A stretch of DNA of 53,305 nt from Synergistota bacterium (GCA_021159885.1 JAGHDO010000029.1:1-53305); one strand, 5' to 3'; shown: positions 38,645 through 48,187, counted from the first letter of the stretch. Translations and numbers: made by a program. The notes: generated from the letters alone by a model not told the origin.

Positions 38645-40693
38645 ATGAGGCATATCTTTAAAATCACGATGATTCTTGCAACCATATTTATAATCACGGC
38701 CGGAATAGCTCTTGCAAATCAGCCCGCTAAGTTTACTCAGAAGAGCTTTTTCAAAGGAAGCATTATCGTCGATATACCATCCGGCTGGGAAAGCGGCGAG
38801 GAAGAAAACATGGCAGCTATGTTCGATCCCCATAAAAATATCGGCGTTATGATAATCATCTGCCCTCAAAAGCAAGATTTAAAGGCTCAAAAGGAAAAGC
38901 TATTTCGTGAGATCAAGGAAAATATAAATGCGAAATCTGAACCCAAGAAGCTGGGTTCAGAAACCACAAAGCTTCCAGGTGTTGGAACCGTAAAGCTGGA
39001 AAAGCTTGTTTCAGAAACCAGAAATGGTGAGAAAGCGATTATACTCCTTTATTCTGGACAAATTAATGGAAAGAGCTTCATTATAACCATACTGTCGGAA
39101 GAGAACCTTTATAAAAAGAACCTACAAACGCTGGGGAAAATACTTGGAAGCATCCGCTTCAAGGCTTCTCCTCCAGCTCCTAAACAAAAACCAAGTGTTA
39201 CACCTGCACCCTCAGCTCCAGCTCCTCAACCCACACCCAAGCCTAAAACGCAACCTAAACCCACACCTGCTCCAACACCACAGCCTGCACCGAAACCCCA
39301 GCCAAAGCCATCTCAGAAACCAACCCTGCAAATTAAACCCAAGCCACAGCAGGTACCTACGCCCCTTAAAGAATACGAGCTTTTTAACGGCCTGATAACT
39401 ATCAAGATACCCACAGCCTGGGAGAAGTTCAACATCGATGAGAACTTAGTAGCCTTCTCCCCGACCGAGGAAGAAACAGCAGAGTTTTCTGGTATAGCAG
39501 TAGGATACCTGAAAAATACATCCTTAAGGGAGATCACGAACGAGATCCTCGATTTCGCCAAAGAGGAATATGAAACCCAGAGTATTGGAAAGACCAAAAC
39601 AAGTTCCATCCCAATTCCAGGTGCTGGAAACGGCATATTAAACGAGTACATTTTAACAACAAAAGATGGCAAGAAAATAAGGATGCAAACTATTTCCATA
39701 AAGGCAGGAAGAGATACTCTTATAGTTGCCTATGTTGGCCCCTCCTCCCTATATGAAAAATACATGAGCGTTTGGGACAGGGTTATCGATACCATATCCG
39801 TTAAGCCAAGACCCATCTCCATATCTCCTGCTCCAAAGCCCACACCGGCACCTACTCCGACTCCAGTTCCAACTCCACAACCAACGCCGGTTCCACAACC
39901 ACAACCAACACCAACTCCTGTACCACAACCTACGCCGACTCCACCCCCCACGCCTCAGCCAGCTCCCACACCAGGGCTTACTCCAACACCCGTACCTACT
40001 CCAGGACCTACGCTCCCTCCAACGCCCACACCATCTCCCGCACCCACTCCAGCTCCAATTCCGCAACCAACGCCGGCACCACAACCAGTGCCAACACCCA
40101 TACCTACACCACAACCAGTGCCAGCACCACAACCACAACCAATACCACAGCCAGCGCCGTCTCTACCCGGACCAACACCCACTCCCGCACCAACCGTACC
40201 ACCGGTACCCACAGGATGGTCTATATACAGGGATCCGCAGAACTACTTCAGCATAGGAATTCCTCCAGGTTGGTACTATAACCCAACGCCAAATCCGAAT
40301 ATCCCTAAAGGAATACCTTATGTGAACTATATATTTGTGGAAGGTGCAAGGGTGAGCGCAGACTTTAGCGTAGTTGTGGAAACAATACCCATAGGATACA
40401 CTCTTCAAGGATATGCAGCTGCGGTAGAGATGAATTCGCTGAGCAAATTCCCAGGTTATAAAAAATATTCTGAAACCACGGTTGTTATAAATGGAAGACA
40501 GTTCATAAAGAGGGTATTCACCGCTTACATAAACAGCCCCACGGGACAGCAGATTCCAATATATGCCGAGCAATACTATTATGTCTCGAGGAATATCGCT
40601 TATACCGTGAATTTTGAAGCTATGCTATCCGACTACCAGCGCTTTCTTCCCATATTTAACAGCATCATAAATACTTTCCAACCGCTTAAATAG
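38645..40693 (+). CDS. Secreted protein with three PsbP/DUF1795-like domains and two long Pro-rich linkers
   Basis: The product (682 residues from the ATG at 38645) has a signal peptide ending near ALANQ. Three related domains each start with a strand like [24 protein letters not shown] or [12 protein letters not shown], a pattern seen in PsbP/DUF1795-type proteins. They lie at about 38720-39165, 39370-39820 and 40215-40690. Linkers of about 65 and 130 residues rich in PTP, PQP and PAP separate them. A GTG at 38633 overlaps the AAGGAGG site and is not the start. Long Pro linkers usually span cell-wall or periplasmic space. The function is unknown. Confidence 0.7.
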   Translation: MRHIFKITMILATIFIITAGIALANQPAKFTQKSFFKGSIIVDIPSGWESGEEENMAAMFDPHKNIGVMIIICPQKQDLKAQKEKLFREIKENINAKSEPKKLGSETTKLPGVGTVKLEKLVSETRNGEKAIILLYSGQINGKSFIITILSEENLYKKNLQTLGKILGSIRFKASPPAPKQKPSVTPAPSAPAPQPTPKPKTQPKPTPAPTPQPAPKPQPKPSQKPTLQIKPKPQQVPTPLKEYELFNGLITIKIPTAWEKFNIDENLVAFSPTEEETAEFSGIAVGYLKNTSLREITNEILDFAKEEYETQSIGKTKTSSIPIPGAGNGILNEYILTTKDGKKIRMQTISIKAGRDTLIVAYVGPSSLYEKYMSVWDRVIDTISVKPRPISISPAPKPTPAPTPTPVPTPQPTPVPQPQPTPTPVPQPTPTPPPTPQPAPTPGLTPTPVPTPGPTLPPTPTPSPAPTPAPIPQPTPAPQPVPTPIPTPQPVPAPQPQPIPQPAPSLPGPTPTPAPTVPPVPTGWSIYRDPQNYFSIGIPPGWYYNPTPNPNIPKGIPYVNYIFVEGARVSADFSVVVETIPIGYTLQGYAAAVEMNSLSKFPGYKKYSETTVVINGRQFIKRVFTAYINSPTGQQIPIYAEQYYYVSRNIAYTVNFEAMLSDYQRFLPIFNSIINTFQPLK

Positions 40694-40704
40694 AAAGATA
40701 GTTG

Positions 40705-40751
40705 AAAAAAAAGGGGGGGGATGCCCCCACACCATTTTATTAAGGCATCCC
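40705..40751 (-). terminator. Intrinsic terminator of the FolT-like gene
   Basis: On the minus strand GGGGATGCC at the end of the gene pairs with GGCATCCCC 18 bases later. Alternatively GGGGG pairs with CCCCC across CAT. Eight T residues follow. Confidence 0.7.
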
Positions 40752-41270
40752 CTCCTCAAGTCTCCTAACAAGAGGTATTCGCCTATAGAGGATGTTAAAA
40801 AGGAGAAGATAAACGGGGAACTGTATTCCAGAACCTATAAGCTTGGATACAAGTACAACTTTCCACGGGATTCCAAAAAGGATATAAAGAAAATATGGGA
40901 GAAGGGTTATCTCCGGAACAATGGTAGATGCTATGAGGGCAACAGTTACCCTCCAAGTAAACGAAAACCTCTTAAAGAGAATAACTGTTATCCCAGGGAT
41001 AAAACCCCTGAGCGCACTTGTAAGGGTAAAGTGTGGCATATAAGGTCCCATGGGAGAGATTATGTAGCCTATTATGTCAGCTAAAGCTCCGCCTATGGCT
41101 CCCTCAACCGGTCCCAGAAAGATACCGAGAAATATAAGTGGGAATGAGCCGAATCCTACCCTTATACCCTCAACGCCACCTATGGCAATTCTTACGCTCC
41201 CAAAGCGAGAAAGGACTACGCTAAGTGCGATCATAAAACCGAGAATCGCTAATCTTCGGCTCTTCCTCAA
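40740..41270 (-). CDS. ECF transporter S component, FolT-like
   Basis: This 176-residue membrane protein of five to six helices has the ECF substrate-binding pattern IRVGFGSFPLIFLGIFLGP, GGALADIIGYIISPMGPYMPHFTLTSALRGFIPG, most like the folate-type S components. It would work with a shared EcfA/EcfT energising module, which is not in this window. The TTG start is nine bases after GGGAGG. It is transcribed alone and ends in its own terminator. The vitamin specificity (folate or another pterin-like compound) is an inference. Confidence 0.75.
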   Translation of the reverse strand: MRKSRRLAILGFMIALSVVLSRFGSVRIAIGGVEGIRVGFGSFPLIFLGIFLGPVEGAIGGALADIIGYIISPMGPYMPHFTLTSALRGFIPGITVILFKRFSFTWRVTVALIASTIVPEITLLPYFLYILFGIPWKVVLVSKLIGSGIQFPVYLLLFNILYRRIPLVRRLEEGMP

Positions 41271-41319
41271 AATAACTCACCTCCCATTTGAATATTATAA
41301 CACAGGAGGATGATAAAGG

Positions 41320-42321
41320 TTGAGAACAGTTCCAAAGCTATTTTTGTTTCTTTTTATTTTTCTTCTCTCCTCCATACCTAATCTCGCCCACGGTAGCTTG
41401 TATTTCATCATCGAAGTAGAGAACGAGCTTCGAGGAAAGATAATCATAGCTGAAAATGGGAGAGAAATCTACTGTGGTAGAGTTCTAAAACCAGCGGAAG
41501 AATATAATGCAAGACCCTTTACCGCAAGCAAGTGGGGCAAGATAGACAGAGTAGTCGCATCTGCGGTAAACGCCATCCATATCTTACGAAAAGAGGGGCT
41601 TATAAGCATTCTACCCTTAAAAAGCTATTCATCAGGAGCTCGCTTTAAAAGTTCAATCTTGACCGACATTCCTCCTCAATATACTATTTTTGGTGGAGGA
41701 TACTCCCCATTTGTAGGGAGCAAAGTTATATGTAAACCGAGAAAGGGAATTCCTGAGAAAATCGAGATAGTCGTATCTAAGGAAAGAAGCAAAATCGTAG
41801 AGCTAATTTTTCAGAACTTCGTGGGTGGAAAGATAATAGCAGTGTATGTAAGCGGAGAAAAGAGAATTATCGGCAGGGTTATAAAACCCGTCAAGGGTGT
41901 GGGAAGATTTACCGGTAGCAAGTTTACGGGAATAGGAAGGGTAAGAGCAAACCATCCTGGCGTTATATGTATATCCACTTCTCCAATGGGCAAAATAGGA
42001 GGATTTCAGATAATACCCTACAAACACTCGCTAAGCAAAGAAATGTTAAAAATAGCATGGGGGCTTACTCAGTGGATGATCGTGGATTTCGCACCGGGGA
42101 AGTATCCCCTCTTTGAAAGCGCTATCCTACCGAATTGGAATCCAAGAGCACTGAAATCAAGAAGCTGGAAGGAACTTCTCTTAAGAAGAACGCTGGTTAT
42201 GGTAAAATTCCGTGATGATCCGTACTGGCGCTTTCTGCCTCCAATCACCGGGAGAAAAGATCACGCTCTGGAAAGCTTGAATAGCGTTAAGCTCTTTCTT
42301 CCAATTATAAAAAGAGACTAA
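41320..42321 (+). CDS. Secreted protein with internal duplication, function unknown
   Basis: This 333-residue protein has a signal peptide (MRTVPKLFLFLFIFLL, cleavage near AHG). Two similar halves follow: GKIIIAENGREIYCGRVLKPA...ARPFTASKWGKIDRVVASA in the first, and GKIIAVYVSGEKRIIGRVIKPV...GRFTGSKFTGIGRVRANHPG in the second. The start is TTG ten bases after GGAGG. It precedes the metallo-hydrolase gene by 17 bases and probably shares its transcript. I do not recognise the family. It is likely extracytoplasmic. Confidence 0.7.
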   Translation: MRTVPKLFLFLFIFLLSSIPNLAHGSLYFIIEVENELRGKIIIAENGREIYCGRVLKPAEEYNARPFTASKWGKIDRVVASAVNAIHILRKEGLISILPLKSYSSGARFKSSILTDIPPQYTIFGGGYSPFVGSKVICKPRKGIPEKIEIVVSKERSKIVELIFQNFVGGKIIAVYVSGEKRIIGRVIKPVKGVGRFTGSKFTGIGRVRANHPGVICISTSPMGKIGGFQIIPYKHSLSKEMLKIAWGLTQWMIVDFAPGKYPLFESAILPNWNPRALKSRSWKELLLRRTLVMVKFRDDPYWRFLPPITGRKDHALESLNSVKLFLPIIKRD

Positions 42322-42338
42322 GGAGGTGAGATTAAAAA

Positions 42339-43025
42339 ATGGCAAAAGTTAAGTTCTTGGGACACGCCGCTTTCTACATCGAGGGAGAGGGGTTGAAAGC
42401 TCTTATTGACCCGTTTTTGAGGGAAAATCCACAGGCGGCTGCCAAACCGGAGGATTTCAACGAACTTAACTACATATTTTTAACTCACGGTCATGGAGAC
42501 CATTTAGGAGACAGCATAGAGATAGCCAAGAAAACAGGTGCTACCATTGTGGCGGTATTCGAGCTTGCCAATTACTGCTCTGCCAAAGGAGCGAAGATCC
42601 ATCCTATGCATGTGGGGGGGAGAACAAGCTTTCCATTCGGAAGGGTGAAGCTTGTTCCTGCATCACACGGTTCCGGAATAATAGAGGGAGAGAAAATACT
42701 ATATGGAGGAAATCCCTGCGGAGTAATAATTGAAGTTGAGGGAAAGAAAGTCTACCACGCTGGAGACACCGGTCTTATAGCTGACATGATGCTCCTTAAA
42801 GATGAAAAGATTGATCTTGCACTTCTTCCCATCGGTGGAAACTTCACGATGGATCTGGAAGATGCGCTGAAAGCCCTTGATTTGATAAAACCCAAGAGGG
42901 TTATACCTATGCATTATGATACCTGGCCACTTATAAAAGCAGATCCAGAGGAGTTCGCTAAGGGGGCAAAGGAACGCAGCGTAGTTCCCATTGTTCTTAA
43001 ACCTGGGGAGGAAACAACAATATAA
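42339..43025 (+). CDS. Metal-dependent hydrolase, UPF0173 (YtkL-like) metallo-beta-lactamase fold
   Basis: This 228-residue protein has the MBL-fold pattern of the UPF0173 group: VKFLGHAAFYIEG, ALIDPFL, FLTHGHGDHLGD (zinc motif), VYHAGDTGL and VIPMHYDTWP. Its start has a strong AAGGAGGTGAG site. Substrates of this group are not firmly known. It ends just before a 19-bp inverted-repeat terminator. Confidence 0.87.
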   Translation: MAKVKFLGHAAFYIEGEGLKALIDPFLRENPQAAAKPEDFNELNYIFLTHGHGDHLGDSIEIAKKTGATIVAVFELANYCSAKGAKIHPMHVGGRTSFPFGRVKLVPASHGSGIIEGEKILYGGNPCGVIIEVEGKKVYHAGDTGLIADMMLLKDEKIDLALLPIGGNFTMDLEDALKALDLIKPKRVIPMHYDTWPLIKADPEEFAKGAKERSVVPIVLKPGEETTI

Positions 43026-43029
43026 CATA

Positions 43030-43067
43030 AAAAGAGAGGCGCTCACTCGAGTGAGCGCCTCTCTTTT
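43030..43067. terminator. Bidirectional terminator, 19-bp perfect inverted repeat
   Basis: AAAAGAGAGGCGCTCACTC is followed directly by its reverse complement. It has a T-run on either strand, serving the metallo-hydrolase gene (plus) and the ispD/tRNA-Leu unit (minus). Confidence 0.85.
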
Positions 43068-43079
43068 CGCTCTATCTTA

Positions 43080-43167
43080 TGGTGCCGGAGGCGGGATTTG
43101 AACCCGCACGGGCAAAAAACCCACTGCCCCCTCAAGACAGCGTGTCTCCCAATTCCACCACTCCGGC
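43080..43167 (-). tRNA. tRNA-Leu (anticodon GAG)
   Basis: The minus strand gives a class II tRNA: acceptor GCCGGAG/CTCCGGC, anticodon arm CTGTC-TTGAGGG-GGCAG, a long variable arm, T arm GCGGG-TTCAAAT-CCCGC, and an encoded ACCA end. The anticodon GAG reads CUC. The gene lies 35 bases after ispD on the same strand. Confidence 0.95.
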
Positions 43168-43202
43168 TTCCAGCATCAACACATATTATATAACCTTCTA
43201 GC

Positions 43203-43907
43203 TTATTTTTCAAGCCCCTTTTCACTAAAAGATAGCATAGCCTCTGCTACTTTCAAATCCATGGAATATGTTATTTTGATGTTTTTCTCCTCTCCAGGAG
43301 CGAGAAAAATGGGATTTTCAGGAAAGTACCTTTTTACTAAGCTACAATCATCAGTTGCCTCCCTAAAGTTTTCCTCCAAGGCTTTAGCATGAGCACATCT
43401 TATAAGAGAGAGCTTAAAGCCTTGAGGAGTTTGAAGAGAAAAGAGTTTTTTTCTATCAGGAATATCAATCAAAACTCCTCCTTCACCCGCAATTCCTATT
43501 GTTTCCTTAACCGGAAGCGCAAGGCTAACGGCATTATAATCATTAAGCAAGTCAATAACCTCCTCTATCTTTATAGTAGAGATAAAGGGCCTTACCGCGT
43601 CGTGAATCAAAACCTTTCCCTCGTCCTCATTGATAGACTCCAAACCCTTTCTAACACTCTCTTGCCGTGTTTTCCCTCCCCCCACTATTCTCATGACTTT
43701 CTTAAAGCTCATTAATACTCTCCTTCCAAGCTCAAGGTAGGATGAATTAACAACCACGATTATTTCATCAACGCGATCGCTTCTTTCAAAAGGAATAACA
43801 GACATCTCAAGTAAAGTTTTCCCGAAAATTCTTGCAAATTGTTTCGGTAGAGGGGACCCGAACCTTCTTCCCTCACCTCCAGCAACAATAACGGCAAAAA
43901 CCCTCAC
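43203..43907 (-). CDS. ispD: 2-C-methyl-D-erythritol 4-phosphate cytidylyltransferase
   Basis: This 234-residue enzyme of the non-mevalonate isoprenoid pathway has VIVAGGEGRRFGSPLPKQFARI at the N-terminus, GGGKTRQESVRKGL, VLIHDAVRPFIS and LQTPQGFKLSLI, then EATDDCSLVK. The GTG start has a GGGGTGAT site. The same-strand tRNA-Leu follows and may be co-transcribed. IspF, often adjacent, is not here. Confidence 0.93.
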   Translation of the reverse strand: MRVFAVIVAGGEGRRFGSPLPKQFARIFGKTLLEMSVIPFERSDRVDEIIVVVNSSYLELGRRVLMSFKKVMRIVGGGKTRQESVRKGLESINEDEGKVLIHDAVRPFISTIKIEEVIDLLNDYNAVSLALPVKETIGIAGEGGVLIDIPDRKKLFSLQTPQGFKLSLIRCAHAKALEENFREATDDCSLVKRYFPENPIFLAPGEEKNIKITYSMDLKVAEAMLSFSEKGLEK

Positions 43908-43930
43908 GCGTAAATCACCCCTTTATGATA

Positions 43931-43936
43931 TATAAT
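43931..43936 (+). promoter_or_regulatory. Candidate -10 for the C_GCAxxG_C_C gene
   Basis: TATAAT within TGATATATAAT lies 33 bases before the GTG at 43969. The upstream TG may act as an extended -10 with a shifted hexamer. Confidence 0.4.
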
Positions 43937-43968
43937 ACTTCACAAAAAGAAAAAAGGAGGTGTCTCGC

Positions 43969-44550
43969 GTGTCTGATAAGATCGATTGGCTGAGACTCGA
44001 GCGAGACGAATCTATCTATCGCTCTACAAGCGTTCTTCCGGGCTCCAAGGAAAAAATCCTTGATGCGGTGGCAAGATCCGCTTATAATAACGAAAGAGCC
44101 TACAGCGGTTGCACAAGGTCCGTTTTAACCGCCTTAAACGAACACTTACATCTGCTATCCTTTGAAAATTTTAAGCACTGCTTTAGAGCATGTACTGCCT
44201 TAGCGGGTGGTGTTGCCAGAATGGGAGAAATATGCGGGGCTTTAACGGGAGCAATCATAGCTATAGGCTTAGCCTTTGGTCCAGAAAGGTTCGAGTTGTA
44301 TAATGAATACTCTAAAACCATGGAAATAGCAGCTGATTTCTTCAACAGATTTAAAAATAAGTTTGGATGCGTCAGATGCTCTGAGCTTCAGGAGAAAATC
44401 TTCGGCAGAAGCTATGATCTTAAGGATCCCCGAGAAAGAGAAGCCTGGGTAGCTAACGGTGGCTTGGATAAGTGTCCTCTTCTATGCGCCGAGGTTGCGA
44501 GAATGGCAGCAGAGTTTATCTTAGATGTTAGAGCCTCGATAAATCCATAG
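43969..44550 (+). CDS. C_GCAxxG_C_C family protein
   Basis: This protein of about 193 residues shows the C_GCAxxG_C_C pattern: YSGCTRSVLTAL, ACTALAGGVARMGEICGALTGAIIAIGLAFG, a later GCVRCSELQ, and CPLLCAEVARMAAEFIL. The family is thought to be a redox-active or metal-binding cysteine protein; its role is not established. GTG at 43960 overlaps the GGAGG site, so the GTG at 43969, eight bases after it, is preferred. Its 3' end overlaps the convergent sigH gene by 23 bases. Confidence 0.8.
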   Translation: MSDKIDWLRLERDESIYRSTSVLPGSKEKILDAVARSAYNNERAYSGCTRSVLTALNEHLHLLSFENFKHCFRACTALAGGVARMGEICGALTGAIIAIGLAFGPERFELYNEYSKTMEIAADFFNRFKNKFGCVRCSELQEKIFGRSYDLKDPREREAWVANGGLDKCPLLCAEVARMAAEFILDVRASINP

Positions 44551-45085
44551 CCTTCCTAAGTTTTCTTTTAATCCTTTGAAGGGCGTTATCCACCGTCTTT
44601 AGGGAGCAGCCTATGGCTTGGGCGATCTCAAAGTAGCTTTTTCCCTCAAGGTACTCACGAAGTATGCTTCTCTCTAAATCACTAAGGGAGATATAAAAAC
44701 CATGAAGAGCCTCTCTCTTAGAGAGGCTCTCATCTATATCCAAACCTTCGCTCCCCAGCTCAATATCAAGCGAAACCTTGCTTTCGAGAGGAAGATCCTT
44801 ACGCCTGGTAGCTCTCCTTAGAGCACTTATAATCTGCCTTTCAACGCACATTTCCATAAAAGTTTTAAAGCCAGTAAGCTTAGATGGATCAAATGATCTA
44901 ACTGCTTTAAGAAAACCTATCATGCCTTCTTGAACGATATCTTCAAAGTCCACATCCGGAATAAAATATTTTCTAGCTATAAGCTTTATGAATGGTGCGT
45001 ATTTTCTTACAAGCTCTCCCCATGCTTCTTCGTCTCCCTCCTTGGCACGCTTAAGAAGCTCCCCTTCCATGGTCCGCAAGATCAC
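44528..45085 (-). CDS. sigH: RNA polymerase sigma factor, SigH (sigma-30) type
   Basis: This 185-residue sigma-70 family protein has region 2 VDFEDIVQEGMIGFLKAVRSFDPSKLTGF and region 4 GKSYFEIAQAIGCSLKTVDNALQRIKRKLRK. Both, plus FKTFMEMCVERQIISALRRATR between them, match SigH of Bacillus closely. In Bacillus SigH directs competence and early sporulation; no such genes are in this window, so its role here is open. The GTG start shares four bases with the birA stop (GTGA). Confidence 0.87.
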   Translation of the reverse strand: MILRTMEGELLKRAKEGDEEAWGELVRKYAPFIKLIARKYFIPDVDFEDIVQEGMIGFLKAVRSFDPSKLTGFKTFMEMCVERQIISALRRATRRKDLPLESKVSLDIELGSEGLDIDESLSKREALHGFYISLSDLERSILREYLEGKSYFEIAQAIGCSLKTVDNALQRIKRKLRKAMDLSRL

Positions 45086-45819
45086 TCACCTACCTTAAGA
45101 AGCATCTCCGAAGAAAGAACTTCAAAGGAGTCTTCCACTCTAACTATAAGCCTTCCTCTATCATCTATGTCTTCAGCAATGCCAGAAAGAATTTCTCCCT
45201 CCTTCTCGAAAGTTATTTTTCTTCCCAGCGTTTCACATAGAGTTCTATACTCAGAGAGAATCCTTTCAGGATAGCTTTTAAGAAGCTGATTACTATGATA
45301 AAGCTCATTTAATATATCTCGAAGCGTTTTCTCGACCGCTGGAATGTAGCCTGCTTCTTCCTCAAAAGATGTTATCCTTTCGCGTAAACCAGAAGGAAAA
45401 CCAAAGGATTTTCTTAAATTAAGTCCAACTCCCAAGAGACAGAACTCTAACTTATCTCCGTTGAAGATTCCCTCCGTAAGTATGCCACAGATCTTCTTAC
45501 CTCGAACGAGAACATCGTTTGGCCACTTTAGCTTTGCATCGAGTCCTTTCCCTCGAAGGAATGAGGAGACTCCCACACCGGAAGCGATGTTAATGAGCTG
45601 GAGCTTGTCTGATGAAAGAGATGGCCTAAAAGAAATCGTGAACCATAATCCCGCTCCCTTTGGTGAGAACCACTTCCTTCCTCGCCTTCCCTTTCCACGA
45701 ATCTGAGTTTCAGCCCACACCAGAGTCCCATCTTTTAGCTTTCCTCTTTTATAAAGCCTCTTTGCCTCCTCTTGTGTAGAATCAACCAGCTCAAGATAGT
45801 ATGTCGGATTACCCCACAT
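45082..45819 (-). CDS. birA: Biotin--[acetyl-CoA-carboxylase] ligase
   Basis: This 245-residue ligase attaches biotin to carrier proteins. It has VDSTQEEAKRL, AETQIRGKGRRGRKWFSPKGAGLWFTI, LKWPNDVLVRGKKICGILTE and GVGLNL. There is no N-terminal helix-turn-helix domain, so it is a monofunctional enzyme and not a repressor. The ATG lies inside the end of the Lon-family gene upstream, and sigH overlaps its stop, so the three are coupled. Confidence 0.92.
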   Translation of the reverse strand: MWGNPTYYLELVDSTQEEAKRLYKRGKLKDGTLVWAETQIRGKGRRGRKWFSPKGAGLWFTISFRPSLSSDKLQLINIASGVGVSSFLRGKGLDAKLKWPNDVLVRGKKICGILTEGIFNGDKLEFCLLGVGLNLRKSFGFPSGLRERITSFEEEAGYIPAVEKTLRDILNELYHSNQLLKSYPERILSEYRTLCETLGRKITFEKEGEILSGIAEDIDDRGRLIVRVEDSFEVLSSEMLLKVGE

Positions 45820-48187
45820 TTCCCTTTGAGTCAGCTTCCTTGGTCTTCTCCTCCCCCTTTTTACCCCACTCTCTTAAAGCTTCGGCCATCTCTCTAAGCT
45901 TCGCCTCAACCGCACGGTGGAACTCCTCTGGAGACATTCCAGTTAGTATCTCTATGCCTTCATCTATGGTCTTTATCGCGTATATGTGAAATTTACCTTC
46001 CTTAACGGCGCTCACTATATCCTCTCTCAGCATAAGACTCTCTCTATTTCTATAGGGAATGATAACGCCATGACTGCCATTTAGGCCCTTTATTTTACAA
46101 AAATCGAAGAATCCCGCTACTTTCTTATTAACACCACCGACGGGCTGTATATTCCCCTTTTGATCCACCGAACCGGTTATTGCTATGTCTTGCCTCAAGG
46201 GGATTCCCGAGATCGCCGAAAGAAGGGCATATAGCTCGGCTGCAGATGCGCTATCCCCTTCTACCCCATCATATAATTGCTCAAAACATATGCTTGCAGA
46301 AAGCGTTAGCGGAAAATCCTTAGCATACTGTGAAGCCATATAATTCGAAAGTATCATGACTCCCTTATCATGAATTTTTCCGCTCATCTTGCTTTCTCTT
46401 TCTATATTTATAACGCCTTTCTGCCCCAGATGAACGGTAGCGGTTATCCTACTGGGCTTCCCAAATGAATAATCTCCAACGTTCAACACCGCAAGGCCAT
46501 TTATCTGTCCTATCTTTCTACCGTCAGTCTCAACGATGATTTGATCTCTCGCAAACATCTCCTTAAGCTTCTCTTCATATCTGTTTTCACGGTATATCTT
46601 TTCCTCTATGGCTCTCTTAATATGCTTGGCAGTGATATACTCGCTACCTTCCATAACTGCCCAAGCGTTAGCCTCAACGAGAACCGCTATAAGATCACTG
46701 AATTTCGTAGAAAGCTTTTTCTGGTCCTCGGCAAGCTCGCTGCTGTAATCTACCAAAGCAGCAACAGCGCTTTTATCACAGTGTAGCAGACCTTCCTCCC
46801 TGCAATAAGAAGAGATAAAAGAGCATATTTCCCTCACGTTCTCTTCGCTTCTTTCCATTTCAACATCGAAGTCAACCTTTATCTTAAAAAGCTTCTTGAA
46901 ATCATCATCGAAAATCGAAAGAAGATGATACATAAGCGGACTTCCTATAAGCATGACCTTAAGATTAACGGGAATGGGTTCTGGCGACAGACCAGATATG
47001 GGAATTAAGCCTATATGCTCTGCTATGTTTTCTATTCTAACCTCCCGGGTTTTCAAAACTCTCTTTAAAGCATCCCAAGCGCCGGGATTTCTCAGGAGAT
47101 CCACAATATGTAGGATAAGGTATCCCCCATTTGCCCTGTGGATGGCTCCTGCCTTTATTTTAGTGAAGTCTGTTATCAAAAATCCCATCCTTTGTTCATA
47201 CTCAAGCTTACCAACGAGGTTATAATAGGTAGGATTGCTCTCAAAAACAACAGGAGCTCCCTCAAGATGAGAGTTATCTACAAGAAGATTCACCTTATAC
47301 CTATCAAATGAAATCGGAGGCTTGCGTCCCCCCTGCTCTTCATCTCTCACGAGAAAATCGTGAAGATGATCAACCACATCCTCCATCATATCCTCGAGAA
47401 AAGCAACAACCTTAGGAAGCTCAACATATTTCTCCTTAAGATCCTTAAAGAGCCCTCCTATAACGAAAACGCATAACTCTCTTTCCAGCTTCTTTATCTT
47501 CGCTCTCGCGTCTCTCTCAAGCTTTTGAATTTCCCTCATAACTTGCATAGTTCTTTCATGAAGCTCCAAGGATCGCGCTTCAAGCTCTCTCTTTCTTTCA
47601 ACGGGAAGCGAGTTAAACTCCTCCTGTGTCATTTCTCTTCCATCAACAAGAGGAACGTTCACAAACCCCGTTGGGGTTCTCTTAACCACAAAGCCAAGAA
47701 GCTCCGCTTCCCTGTTTAAAGCTTCCATGAGCTCGTTTACTTTCTCCTGAAGTTCTTTAAAAACCGCTCTTTTCTTAGCCTCAAATTCCTCCCCTTCAAA
47801 TGCTTTAGGTATGCGAACTCTCAGCTCCTCAAGCAACTCCTCTATATCTCTCTTGAACTCTCTCCCCCTGCCTGCCGGGAACGAGAGAGCAACTGGACGC
47901 GAGGGATTCTTAAAATTATAAACATAGCACCAATCTGAAGGTGGGGGCTCAGTAGAGGCAACTTCTTGAGCAACCTTCTTAGCATAGCTTGTTCTTCCCG
48001 TTCCGCTCATCCCAACAAAGAAAAGATTATACCCTGGGCTTTTTACCCTAAGACCAAAGTTCGCAGCCTTAACCACTCTATTTTGTCCTATTATAGATCC
48101 CTTAAACGGTTCTATTTCTTCCGTAGTATTAAAATCGAATAACTCTAAGGGACATCTTGCCCTAAGTTGATCATGTGATAGCTCCAA
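45809..48187 (-). CDS. Lon-family protease (LonC/YcbZ-like, AAA-lid type)
   Basis: This 792-residue protein has the modular pattern of the LonC/YcbZ group: an N-terminal GQNRVVKAANFGLRVKSPGYNLFFVG, a long coiled-coil insertion (residues about 115-245), an AAA module and a C-terminal Lon protease domain. The catalytic pair is Ser in VEGDSASAAELY and Lys in GGVNKKVAGFF. The Walker A-like GMSGTGRTSY carries Arg in place of the usual Lys, so ATP use may be lost or altered, as known for LonC proteins. It is followed by birA and sigH with overlapping ends. The start is TTG after GGGGGGTG. Confidence 0.88.
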   Translation of the reverse strand: MELSHDQLRARCPLELFDFNTTEEIEPFKGSIIGQNRVVKAANFGLRVKSPGYNLFFVGMSGTGRTSYAKKVAQEVASTEPPPSDWCYVYNFKNPSRPVALSFPAGRGREFKRDIEELLEELRVRIPKAFEGEEFEAKKRAVFKELQEKVNELMEALNREAELLGFVVKRTPTGFVNVPLVDGREMTQEEFNSLPVERKRELEARSLELHERTMQVMREIQKLERDARAKIKKLERELCVFVIGGLFKDLKEKYVELPKVVAFLEDMMEDVVDHLHDFLVRDEEQGGRKPPISFDRYKVNLLVDNSHLEGAPVVFESNPTYYNLVGKLEYEQRMGFLITDFTKIKAGAIHRANGGYLILHIVDLLRNPGAWDALKRVLKTREVRIENIAEHIGLIPISGLSPEPIPVNLKVMLIGSPLMYHLLSIFDDDFKKLFKIKVDFDVEMERSEENVREICSFISSYCREEGLLHCDKSAVAALVDYSSELAEDQKKLSTKFSDLIAVLVEANAWAVMEGSEYITAKHIKRAIEEKIYRENRYEEKLKEMFARDQIIVETDGRKIGQINGLAVLNVGDYSFGKPSRITATVHLGQKGVINIERESKMSGKIHDKGVMILSNYMASQYAKDFPLTLSASICFEQLYDGVEGDSASAAELYALLSAISGIPLRQDIAITGSVDQKGNIQPVGGVNKKVAGFFDFCKIKGLNGSHGVIIPYRNRESLMLREDIVSAVKEGKFHIYAIKTIDEGIEILTGMSPEEFHRAVEAKLREMAEALREWGKKGEEKTKEADSKGNVG

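Noticed and set aside
39730-40212. Minus-strand Gly/Cys-rich open frames opposite the proline linker
   Set aside because: They are the mirror of the CCA/ACC-rich linker codons of the plus-strand gene, have no ribosome site and no family pattern.
39160-40215. Tandem repeats as a possible CRISPR or minisatellite
   Set aside because: The repeats are irregular Pro/Thr/Gln codon repeats inside one open frame, with no constant repeat and spacer.
41271-41319. THF or other riboswitch before the FolT-like gene
   Set aside because: Only 49 bases separate it from the divergent gene, too few for a riboswitch, and no motif is seen.
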